Part shown: positions 1 through 5,357 of the stretch, piece after piece
Layout of the letters: every line of letters starts with the position of its first letter
Position numbering within the stretch: the stretch's first letter is position 1
Origin: JBCBJX01 sp038522735
Lineage (GTDB): Bacteria > Pseudomonadota > Alphaproteobacteria > Caulobacterales > Parvularculaceae
Length of the DNA: 10,589 nt
Assembly: GCA_038522735.1 (NCBI GenBank)
Contig: JBCBJX010000102.1
Coordinates: forward strand, 1-10,589
Reading direction: 5' to 3'
The notes under the pieces: model-generated
The model's input: the letters and a program-made list of their open reading frames with translations, nothing else
Databases searched by the model: none
Told to the model about the DNA's origin: nothing
Position numbers and translations under genes: made by a program

Positions 1-108
1 AAGGACGAAGGCGATCGGCGCCGTCAGGGGCGTCGACCGCAACCGTCCGGATACGAGCGAATAAGCGGCGAGACCCGCCGCCATGATCGTCACCCCGCCC
101 CAGTCCAT
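1..108 (-). CDS. Probable NhaP/CPA1-type cation:proton antiporter, N-terminal fragment (cut by the left window edge)
   Basis: Thirty-six codons are visible, beginning at an ATG whose complement lies at 106-108 and running off the left edge with no stop. The upstream minus-strand sequence has a GGAG-type ribosome-binding site about 8 bases before the ATG. The peptide starts MDWGGVTIMAAGLAAYSLVS, a hydrophobic first helix, then a short basic stretch (GRLRST) and a TPLTAPIAFVL segment. In monovalent cation:proton antiporters of the CPA1/NhaP type the first helix is often followed by an S-R-R/L-x-x-T-P-[IL]-T-x-P-x-x-F motif before the second helix, which fits well. Such proteins exchange Na+ or K+ for H+ across the inner membrane. 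It is divergent from the MscS-type channel at 221, so both neighbours concern ion or osmotic balance. With only 36 residues the family call is tentative; another polytopic membrane protein is possible. Confidence 0.6.
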   Translation of the reverse strand, partial: MDWGGVTIMAAGLAAYSLVSGRLRSTPLTAPIAFVL

Positions 109-220
109 CGCCTGCTCCGTTTACGCGTCTCGCTTGGGCCCTCAGCACGCAGGACTTGCCTTACCCCGCTAATCCACTATCCCCCGTTTGTCCGCACCCA
201 ACACGGAGAAGTGACGCGCC

Positions 221-1150
221 ATGAGGGCTACGCTGCAGGAAACCCCCGCCCCCGAAGAACAGCCGGCGCCGAGCGCGCCTTCCCTGGACGACGTTTCGAA
301 CGTCATCAACGAAACCCTCTCCGACCCGGCTGCGGCGATGGAGCGGTTCGGACCGCTGATCGAAGGCGGCCTCGCATTCCTCGGCTCTGCGATCGTCGCG
401 CTGATTGTCCTCTGGATCGGCCTTTCGATCGCCGGGCGGGTCCGTCGCGGCGTCAGCTACGCGGTGTCTAAATCACCGAAGTTCGACGAGACGCTGGGAT
501 CCTTTTTCGGGTCCGTCGCCTATTACGCTGTGACGGCCATCGTCGTCATTACGGTGCTCGGGCTCTTCGGCATCCCGACGACCAGCTTCGCAGCCCTGAT
601 CGGCGCCGCCGGCCTCGCCATCGGTCTGTCTCTGCAAGGCACTCTCGGCAACCTCGCCGCAGGCGTCCTCCTCCTCGCCTTCCGGCCGTTTAAACTCGGC
701 GAGTTCGTCGAGGCGGGCGGTCACTCCGGCACCGTGAAGGCGATCACGCTCTTCACCACGGAGCTCGCGACGGTCGATAACAAGAAGATCATCATCCCGA
801 ACGGCGCCGTCTTCGACGGCTCGATCGTCAACTTCTCCAGCTATGGGGAGCGCCGTCTCGATCTCGTCTTCGGCATCGCCTACGACGCCGACATCGACCA
901 GGCGATGGGGATCATCCGGTCGGTCGTCGATGCGGACGACGCTGCGCGCGCGACGCCCGAACCGACGATCGAAGTCGATAATCTCGGCGACAGCTCGGTC
1001 GACATCATCTGCCGGATCTGGTGCGCGGGATCCGACTACTTCCCGCTCAAATGGCGCCTTCTCAAAACCATCAAGCAACGTTTTGATGCTGAAGGCGTCG
1101 GCATCCCGTTCCCGACGCGCACCATCGTGATGGAAAAGGCGGACGCGTAG
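221..1150 (+). CDS. MscS-family small-conductance mechanosensitive channel
   Basis: A 309-aa inner-membrane channel of the MscS family, which releases solutes when membrane tension rises after hypo-osmotic shock. Residues 1-45 are a Pro/Ala/Glu-rich soluble N-terminus. Hydrophobic segments lie at about 46-70 (TM1), 93-117 (TM2) and 122-154. The third has the Gly/Ala-rich packing pattern of the MscS pore helix (GAAGLAIGLSLQGTLGNLAAG, near 128-148), followed by the conserved FRPFKLGEFVE turn into the beta domain. Residues 160-300 fit the cytoplasmic beta and alpha/beta domains, including the conserved IIPNG segment at 191-195 and a C-terminal IPFPTRT like the MscS I-P-[FY]-P strand. The length suits the three-helix core family (E. 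coli MscS is 286 aa). The ATG at 221 has GGAG about 12 bases upstream. A longer frame over 211-471 is a shadow. The DUF6460-like gene follows 29 bp downstream and is probably co-transcribed. Confidence 0.95.
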   Translation: MRATLQETPAPEEQPAPSAPSLDDVSNVINETLSDPAAAMERFGPLIEGGLAFLGSAIVALIVLWIGLSIAGRVRRGVSYAVSKSPKFDETLGSFFGSVAYYAVTAIVVITVLGLFGIPTTSFAALIGAAGLAIGLSLQGTLGNLAAGVLLLAFRPFKLGEFVEAGGHSGTVKAITLFTTELATVDNKKIIIPNGAVFDGSIVNFSSYGERRLDLVFGIAYDADIDQAMGIIRSVVDADDAARATPEPTIEVDNLGDSSVDIICRIWCAGSDYFPLKWRLLKTIKQRFDAEGVGIPFPTRTIVMEKADA

Positions 1151-1160
1151 CGCGCGTCCG
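1140..1160 (+). other. Perfect 8-bp GC-rich hairpin across the mscS-type gene's stop codon
   Basis: Bases 1140-1147 and 1153-1160 are exact reverse complements (CGGACGCG / CGCGTCCG), and the five-base loop 1148-1152 begins with the TAG stop. There is no T-run after it, so it is not a standard intrinsic terminator. It could slow polymerase, protect the upstream mRNA from 3' exonucleases, or set the ratio of the channel to the small membrane protein downstream. The pairing is seen directly; the role is inference, and GC-rich DNA produces chance palindromes. Confidence 0.4.
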
Positions 1161-1179
1161 ATCGCAAGCGGAGGCCGCC

Positions 1180-1476
1180 ATGGCGAACAACATCCTGAAG
1201 CGACTGCTCGGCGGCGACCCCGCGGGCGTCGCCATCCGCCTCGTCATCGCGTCGGTCGTCGTCGGCTTCATCCTCGCCGCGGTCGGCGCGAACCCGGTCG
1301 ATCTCTGGAAAGGCCTCTTCCGCCGCATCGGCGACACGTTCGAGGCGGCTGTTGACAACTTCGGATCGGTGACGACGACGCTTGTCAGCTACCTCGCCCT
1401 CGGCGCGGTGCTGGTCGTTCCGACCTGGTTCGTCTGGCGGCTGGTCTTCGGGCGATCCCGAGGCGGCCGCGACTGA
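1180..1476 (+). CDS. Small two-helix membrane protein, DUF6460-like
   Basis: A 98-aa protein with two hydrophobic segments, about residues 17-38 (VAIRLVIASVVVGFILAAVG) and 68-90 (LVSYLALGAVLVVPTWFVWRL), joined by an amphipathic stretch with conserved-looking aromatic and basic residues and ending in a basic tail (GRSRGGRD). The opening LLGGDPAGVAIRL and the ending LALGAVLVVPTWFVWRL match my recollection of the alphaproteobacterial DUF6460 family, a group of small membrane proteins of unknown function. The ATG at 1180 is preceded by GGAGG at 1170-1174, an excellent ribosome-binding site. It sits 29 bp after the MscS-type gene on the same strand, so it is likely in the same transcript, with the 1140-1160 hairpin between them. 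No catalytic motif is visible. A role as partner of the channel is only suggested by position. Confidence 0.75.
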   Translation: MANNILKRLLGGDPAGVAIRLVIASVVVGFILAAVGANPVDLWKGLFRRIGDTFEAAVDNFGSVTTTLVSYLALGAVLVVPTWFVWRLVFGRSRGGRD

Positions 1477-1510
1477 AACGCCGTACACCACGTTTTCGAG
1501 GAGAGGTGGC

Positions 1511-1560
1511 GGGTCCGGCGTTCGCGACCAAAGGGGGGAAGATCAACGAACCCCGGACCC
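1511..1560. repeat. Long inverted repeat (13 of 14 bp) in the intergenic region, hairpin candidate
   Basis: Bases 1511-1524 (GGGTCCGGCGTTCG) and 1547-1560 (CGAACCCCGGACCC) are reverse complements except for one C-C mismatch (1519 against 1552). They enclose a 22-base purine-rich loop, 1525-1546. It starts 34 bases after the stop of the DUF6460-like gene, in the 284-bp space between two convergent genes, which is where a terminator is expected. Neither side has a T-run, so a factor-independent terminator is not supported. An RNA-stabilising 3' hairpin, a bidirectional pausing structure or part of a structured RNA are all possible. The rest of this space (1561-1760) holds no credible ORF; it has a CTTCC-GCG-GGAAG hairpin at 1627-1639, a distant AGGCGAG/CTCGCCT pair (1582-1588 with 1655-1661), and the stem at 1675-1722. 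Confidence 0.6.
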
Positions 1561-1674
1561 TATGAGCGCGCCGCGAGGGGGAGGCGAGGCGCACCCAAAT
1601 CTCTGTCAACAACGTAACCCGCTCAGCTTCCGCGGGAAGACCCTCCGGGCTCGGCTCGCCTGAGTGTGAAATCC

Positions 1675-1722
1675 GTCCAGCGAACCGCCACGCGATGCTG
1701 GGAGGTGGCGGACGTTTCGGAC
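1675..1722. repeat. Composite stem-loop near the 3' end of the FAD oxidoreductase gene
   Basis: A perfect 7-bp inverted repeat, CCGCCAC at 1685-1691 with GTGGCGG at 1705-1711, closes a 13-base loop. It is extended outward, after an internal loop, by GAA (1682-1684) with TTC (1716-1718), and, beyond an AGC bulge, by GTCC (1675-1678) with GGAC (1719-1722). It lies about 40 bases downstream of the stop codon of the minus-strand oxidoreductase (stop at 1761-1763) and may form a 3' end structure for that transcript. No adjacent T-run is visible on either strand. Pairing is directly seen; function is inferred. Confidence 0.45.
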
Positions 1723-1760
1723 AATTCAAGAGCGCCCGATCAAAAACTACGCGCCGCTTT

Positions 1761-2747
1761 CTAGAGGGCTGCGGTCACCGCTTCTCCAAGCGCGTCGCCG
1801 CTCGTCCAGGCGGCTTCGACCCGGGGCCCGATCCGCCAGTCGCCGCAAACGCCGATCCCCTGCGTAGGATCGTAGGCGAAGGCGCTCTCCGCTGGTTTCG
1901 CTACTTGGGCGAACCGCCAGCGATGCGCCTGCGCGAAGTTCGGGCCCGGCGCCCCGATCAGCTCGGACAGGGCCGCAGCGAGACGCCCGGCGATCTCCTC
2001 CGGCTGCAGTTCAAGATGCGCCGCGGACCAGTCCGGCGAGGCGTGGACGACAACCCGCTCGCCGGCATCGCGGCCGGGCTTTGCGCCTTCGCGCGCGAGC
2101 CAGGCGATCGGCCCGGATTTCGATTTGACCGCGTCGAACCCGCAATCGAGCGGGGCGTCGTAGCCGAACATCGCTGCCCAGCAGGGCGCGCTGCGCGCCG
2201 CTTCGGCCTCGGTGGCGAGAGCGGGGACCGCCTTCAGCAGCTGCGCCGCCTGCTCGGCGGGAACCGCCGCGACAACCGCGTCGAACTCCCCAACGGCGTC
2301 GCCCTCCTTCGAGCTCAGCCGCCAGCCGCGATCCGATCGCGCGAGCTCCGAAATCTCGACGCCGAACCGAACGCCCAGCGCCTCAGCCTCATGGGCGACG
2401 ATCGCGTTCATGCGCGGCGCGCCGACAAAGCGGGGTTCGCGGACCGTTTCCTCCATCACCGCCCCGTCTCCATGGACGCCGAATCGCCCGCGCCATTCCG
2501 CGGCGACGCCGGCGGCGATCCAGCCGGTCATCGCGTCGCGAAATCCGTCGGAGCGCGCGGTCATATATTGCGCGCCATGGTCGAAGCGGCCGATCTCGGT
2601 GCGGCGCGACGACATTCGCCCGCCCGGCCCGCGGCCCTTGTCGAAGACCGAAACGTCGGCGCCGGCCGCGACCAGCCGCCGCGCGCAGGCGAGCCCCGCC
2701 ATACCACCGCCGACCACTGCGACCTGCTTGTCCGAAGACTGCGCCAT
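1761..2747 (-). CDS. Renalase-like NAD(P)/FAD-dependent amine-oxidase-fold oxidoreductase
   Basis: A 328-aa flavoprotein. Residues 8-38 form a classical FAD-binding Rossmann motif: strand QVAVV, then G13-G-G-M-A-G18, and an acidic/aromatic end of the second strand (VSVFDKGRG). It is followed by PGGRMSSRR, the GGR(M/L) motif of the amine oxidase/renalase group, and by a FDHGAQYMTARS segment typical of renalase-like bacterial proteins. The C-terminus has GIGVCGDWRIGPRVEAAWTSG, matching the second FAD-contacting motif (GD plus a helix with SG). The start chosen is the ATG at 2745-2747, which has a GAGG ribosome-binding site and places the Rossmann strand near the N-terminus. The frame stays open to 3014, but that would run antisense across the DUF393 gene and add a sequence with no motif. 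It is divergent from the DUF393-photolyase-DUF2256 operon, with 75 bp between the starts. The substrate is unknown; the bacterial relatives include oxidases of isomeric NAD(P)H forms and uncharacterised proteins. Confidence 0.88.
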   Translation of the reverse strand: MAQSSDKQVAVVGGGMAGLACARRLVAAGADVSVFDKGRGPGGRMSSRRTEIGRFDHGAQYMTARSDGFRDAMTGWIAAGVAAEWRGRFGVHGDGAVMEETVREPRFVGAPRMNAIVAHEAEALGVRFGVEISELARSDRGWRLSSKEGDAVGEFDAVVAAVPAEQAAQLLKAVPALATEAEAARSAPCWAAMFGYDAPLDCGFDAVKSKSGPIAWLAREGAKPGRDAGERVVVHASPDWSAAHLELQPEEIAGRLAAALSELIGAPGPNFAQAHRWRFAQVAKPAESAFAYDPTQGIGVCGDWRIGPRVEAAWTSGDALGEAVTAAL

Positions 2748-2822
2748 TTCGTCCTCGCCCTTTTGTTCGCGGCGTGCTGGACGCATCGGCCCGGCCCGCC
2801 ATGTGAAGGACAGGAGGTAGCC
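2748..2822. promoter_or_regulatory. Short divergent intergenic region between the FAD oxidoreductase and the DUF393-photolyase-DUF2256 operon
   Basis: These 75 bases must hold, or lie near, the control of both directions. On the plus strand AGGAGGT (2812-2818), five to ten bases before the ATG at 2823, is a near-perfect Shine-Dalgarno. On the minus strand a GAGG precedes the ATG at 2747. I looked for a singlet-oxygen ECF-type promoter (TGATC ... TAAGA) and a general-stress ECF-type promoter (GGAAC ... GTT) and saw neither. A TTGTTC at about 2764-2769 could be a poor -35 element but has no matching -10. No clear operator palindrome was found, so the promoters are unassigned. Confidence 0.35.
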
Positions 2823-3221
2823 ATGTCCGACGCTGCGACCAACGCCGATCTCACCGTCTATTATGACGGAGACTGTCCCATCTGTTCGCGGGAAGTCGCC
2901 CACTACCGCGGGCTCGACGCGGCGGGGCGCATCGCTTGGCGCGATATCGCCGCGGAGCCCTCCGCGAGCGACGAAGCGGGCGTTTCCTGCGAAGCCGCCA
3001 TGGCGCGCATGCACGCGATGACGGCCGAGGGCGACGTCGTTTCCGGTGCGCGGGCCTTCATCGAGATCTGGCGGCGCACGCCCGGCTGGGGCTGGGCTGC
3101 GCGGCTCCTATCTGTTCCGCCGATCCTTTGGATCGCCGAGCAGGGTTACAGCGTCTTCGCGCCGCGTCGGCAGGCGATCTCCCGGTTCGCCGCGAAGCTC
3201 TTCCGCTGGAAAGAGGCGTGA
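2823..3221 (+). CDS. DCC-family (DUF393) putative thiol-disulfide oxidoreductase
   Basis: A 132-aa protein of the DUF393/DCC family. Residues 11-25 read TVYYDGDCPICSREV: the first beta strand, then the family's D-G-x-C-P-x-C motif with C18 and C21 as the candidate redox or metal-binding pair. The usual downstream pattern of the family is present: a helix ending in LDAAGRIAWRDI, an MHAM-x-x-x-G segment, then G-A-R-A-F near residue 75 and a tryptophan-rich PGWGWAARLLSVPPI stretch. The biochemical role of DUF393 proteins is mostly unproven; a thioredoxin-like fold is the usual prediction. Start at ATG 2823 follows a near-consensus AGGAGGT; the frame is open much further upstream (to 1695), but that extension is antisense to the oxidoreductase and is rejected. 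Its stop TGA (3219-3221) overlaps the GTG start of the photolyase gene by four bases, so the two are translationally coupled. Confidence 0.9.
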   Translation: MSDAATNADLTVYYDGDCPICSREVAHYRGLDAAGRIAWRDIAAEPSASDEAGVSCEAAMARMHAMTAEGDVVSGARAFIEIWRRTPGWGWAARLLSVPPILWIAEQGYSVFAPRRQAISRFAAKLFRWKEA

Positions 3222-4792
3222 GCGGACGACCCCTGCAGGTCGTCTGGTTCAAGCGCGATCTCAGAACCGTCGACCACAGACCGTTGTTCGAGGCCGCAGC
3301 AGCGGGGCCGGTTCTCCCGCTCTATGTGGTCGAGCCGGAGCTTTGGGCGGAACCCGACGCGTCGGCCCGGCAATGGGCTTTCGCCGCGGAATGCCTCGAA
3401 GAACTGCGCGACGACCTGCGCGCACTCGGCCTCGCGCTGACTGTCCGTGTGGGGGACGTCATCGATATTCTCAGCGATCTTCGAGAGCGCTACGGCGCCC
3501 TCAATCTGCGCTCGCACGAAGAAACGGGGAACGCCTGGACCTTCGAACGGGACAAGCGCGTAAAGCGCTGGGCTCGCGACGCCGGGACGGCGTGGACGGA
3601 GGAGCGACAGTTCGGCGTCCAGCGCGCCCTCGCCTCTCGCTCCGGCTGGGCCGCCGCCTGGGACCGCCAGATGGCCGAGCCCCCGACGCCCGAACCGACC
3701 GCGCTCGAGGCGGCGTCCCCGCCACCCTCGGACGAGATCCCGGACGCCGAGGCGCTGGGCCTCGCCGCGGATCCGTGTCCGGAACGCCAGCGCGGCGGAC
3801 GCGCCGAAGCGCTCGCCCTCCTCCACTCGTTCCTTGACTATCGCGGCCGGCGCTATCGCGTGGAGATGTCGAGCCCCGTCGTCGCCTACGACGCCTGTTC
3901 GCGGTTATCGCCGCATCTCGCCTGGGGCACGCTCTCCATCCGCGAGGTTGCGCAGGCGACCTATGCGAAGATGCGGGCGCTGAAAGGGATCGAGGACGAC
4001 GGCGCCGGCTTCCACCGCGCGTCTCTCTCCTCTTATTCGGGGCGGCTCCATTGGCACTGCCACTTCATGCAGAAACTGGAGGACGAACCCTCCATCGAAT
4101 GGAAGAATTTTCATCCGGGGTATGACGGCCTGCGCCCGGACCCCGAGCCGAACGTTCTTGAAGCCTGGATCGAGGGGCGAACGGGCTTTCCCTTCATCGA
4201 CGCCTGCATGCGCGCCCTTAAAGCCACCGGCTGGATGAACTTCCGTATGCGGGCGATGCTGACGGCGTTTTCGAGCTATCACCTCTGGAGCCATTGGCGC
4301 GAGCCGGGCCTCGCGCTCGCCCGGCGCTTCACGGATTACGAGGCGGGCATCCACTGGTCCCAGTCCCAGATGCAGTCGGGAACCACCGGCATCAACACGG
4401 TGCGGATCTACAATCCGGTGAAGCAGAGCCTTGATCAGGACCCGGACGGCGTCTTCATCCGGGAATGGGTTCCGGAACTGCGCGACGTCCCGGCGACGTT
4501 TGTTCACGAGCCGTGGAAGCTTTCGCCGCTGGAGCAGGAGGATCTCGGCCTGCGCCTCGGCCGGGAGTACCCTGAGCGTCTCATCGACCACGTCGCAGCT
4601 GCAAAGCATGCGCGCGAACAGATCTACGCGCACCGCCGTGAGCCCGGTTTCCGGGAGATCGCGGACGCCATTCAGGAAAAGCACGGCAGCCGCAAGTCGG
4701 GCATGCGCCGGGCCGGCCGGCGGCCGAAGAAAGCGGCGCGGTCAAAGACATCGGACGTCGCGCAGAGTGCGTTCGATCTCGGAGACGGCTGA
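3218..4792 (+). CDS. Cryptochrome/photolyase-family FAD-binding protein (divergent clade)
   Basis: A 524-aa flavoprotein. Residues 6-135 form the alpha/beta N-terminal photolyase domain (LQVVWFKRDLRTVDHRPL at the start). A Pro-rich linker follows at about 153-185, then the all-helical FAD domain at about 190-475. Recognisable FAD-domain motifs are SSPVVAYDACSRLSPHLAWG (219-238), EGRTGFPFIDACMRALKATG (319-338), WMNFRMRAM (339-347), the segment HWSQSQMQSGTTGIN (379-393), RIYNP (396-400) and FIREWVPELRDVP (413-425). The tail from 487 is rich in Arg/Lys. Members repair UV pyrimidine dimers with blue light or act as blue-light receptors. By eye several positions differ from E. coli PhrB: Asn341 of the HNR motif is Phe, the substrate Trp384 is replaced, and the CPD-contacting Glu274 region reads SGRLHW. 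Repair activity is therefore uncertain. I start at GTG 3218, which overlaps the preceding stop and sits 8 codons before the first strand; the longer open frame back to 2936 overlaps the DUF393 gene. Confidence 0.9.
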   Translation: MSGRPLQVVWFKRDLRTVDHRPLFEAAAAGPVLPLYVVEPELWAEPDASARQWAFAAECLEELRDDLRALGLALTVRVGDVIDILSDLRERYGALNLRSHEETGNAWTFERDKRVKRWARDAGTAWTEERQFGVQRALASRSGWAAAWDRQMAEPPTPEPTALEAASPPPSDEIPDAEALGLAADPCPERQRGGRAEALALLHSFLDYRGRRYRVEMSSPVVAYDACSRLSPHLAWGTLSIREVAQATYAKMRALKGIEDDGAGFHRASLSSYSGRLHWHCHFMQKLEDEPSIEWKNFHPGYDGLRPDPEPNVLEAWIEGRTGFPFIDACMRALKATGWMNFRMRAMLTAFSSYHLWSHWREPGLALARRFTDYEAGIHWSQSQMQSGTTGINTVRIYNPVKQSLDQDPDGVFIREWVPELRDVPATFVHEPWKLSPLEQEDLGLRLGREYPERLIDHVAAAKHAREQIYAHRREPGFREIADAIQEKHGSRKSGMRRAGRRPKKAARSKTSDVAQSAFDLGDG

Positions 4793-4947
4793 TGGCGAAG
4801 GGCGCGAACCGGAAGAAGCGCGCGGCCAAGGCCGACCTGCCGACCAAGACCTGCCCCGTCTGTCATCGCCCGTTCAGCTGGCGGAAGAAATGGGAGCGCG
4901 ACTGGGAGAACGTCGTCTATTGCTCGAAAGCGTGCGCGGGGCGCTGA
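4792..4947 (+). CDS. DUF2256 small zinc-ribbon protein
   Basis: A 51-aa basic protein. After a Lys/Arg-rich start (MAKGANRKKRAAKADLPTKT) come C21-P-V-C24 and later Y-C44-S-K-A-C48, giving a four-cysteine CxxC...CxxxC zinc-ribbon-like site, with W30, W34 and W39 between. PFSWRKKWERDWENVVYCS is the signature of DUF2256, a small family of unknown function that I recall often lying beside or fused to cryptochrome/photolyase genes. The ATG uses the last base of the photolyase stop (TGATG at 4790-4794), so it is coupled to that gene. The photolyase coding end gives a GGAGACGG ribosome-binding site about 6 bases upstream. Codon use and GC match the operon. Zinc binding and any action as an accessory of the photolyase are inference. 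Confidence 0.9.
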   Translation: MAKGANRKKRAAKADLPTKTCPVCHRPFSWRKKWERDWENVVYCSKACAGR

Positions 4948-4963
4948 CCGTTCTTCAGTCCGC

Positions 4964-5323
4964 TCACCTGTTTTCCGTCCGATACTCCGCCAGCAGCCGC
5001 CCAGACGCCGCCTCGTACACCACGAGCCGGTCGCCGCTGTCGCCGGCGATCCGCACCGTCAGCAGGGTTCCGTCCGTGCGGTAATCGACGAGGCTCTCGC
5101 CAGGCGAGAGTGGAATCGGATGGGGGGCGCTCGATGCGGGTGCGGCGACAGAAGCCGGCGCCGCCGCTATAGTGGCTTCATCTTTGTACGCCCCGGTCGC
5201 GATCAGAAATCCGAGGAGAGCCGTGCCGCCCAGAAGCACGAGCCCAAGGAAAATGCTCACCATCTTCAGTAAAAAGACAGACTGGGGCGAGTTGATGCCG
5301 GAGGCGGGCGCGGCGTCGGACAT
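4964..5323 (-). CDS. Single-helix membrane protein with periplasmic domain, DUF6476-like
   Basis: A 119-aa protein with a short cytoplasmic N-terminus, one membrane helix at about residues 22-43 (MVSIFLGLVLLGGTALLGFLIA), an Ala/Pro/Ser linker (about 48-70), then a small domain: LSPGESLVDYRTDGTLLTVRIA-like text followed by GDRLVVYEAASGRLLAEYR, which reads as a beta-propeller-like strand pair. This layout (helix, linker, a value-and-display strand pair ending in an R-L-L-x-E-Y motif) resembles DUF6476 proteins, found next to rluD in several alphaproteobacteria as I recall. Function is unknown. Start at ATG 5321-5323 has AGGAAA about 8 bases upstream. It is divergent from rluD, with only 34 bp between start codons, and convergent with the DUF2256 gene, with 16 bp between stops. 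Confidence 0.65.
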   Translation of the reverse strand: MSDAAPASGINSPQSVFLLKMVSIFLGLVLLGGTALLGFLIATGAYKDEATIAAAPASVAAPASSAPHPIPLSPGESLVDYRTDGTLLTVRIAGDSGDRLVVYEAASGRLLAEYRTENR

Positions 5324-5357
5324 TGGCGTTTCCTGAAGCTCTCACTATGACGCGTCC

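Noticed and set aside
109..220. Promoter for the MscS-type gene from TTGCCT (156-161) and CACTAT (175-180)
   Set aside because: The spacing of 13 bases is too short for a housekeeping promoter and no better pair was seen.
1562..1663. 33-codon ORF (ATG 1562) in the convergent intergenic region
   Set aside because: No ribosome-binding site, no recognisable composition, and it overlaps the inverted-repeat cluster.
1477..1760. tmRNA, RNase P RNA, SRP RNA or tRNA hidden in the gene-poor stretch
   Set aside because: I looked for their conserved sequence blocks (tag frame, T-loop GGTTCGAATCC with CCA end, GAGGAAAGTCC, GGAAGCAGCC) and found none.
1695..2822. Long plus-strand open frame upstream of the DUF393 gene (about 375 extra codons)
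   Set aside because: It lies antisense over the FAD oxidoreductase, has Arg/Pro-rich low-complexity translation typical of GC-rich shadow frames, and the true start at 2823 has a near-perfect Shine-Dalgarno.
2748..3014. N-terminal extension of the FAD oxidoreductase to 3014 on the minus strand
   Set aside because: It would overlap the DUF393 gene antisense and place the Rossmann motif about 100 residues in, with no recognisable domain before it; ATG 2747 has a good ribosome-binding site.
2936..3217. N-terminal extension of the photolyase frame back to 2936
   Set aside because: It overlaps the whole DUF393 C-terminus in another frame; the first photolyase strand begins just after GTG 3218, which gives the common 4-base overlap.
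3501..3826. Minus-strand and alternate-frame ORFs over the photolyase and other genes
   Set aside because: Arg-, Gly- and Pro-rich translations without motifs, fully inside well-supported genes; the usual shadow frames of high-GC DNA.
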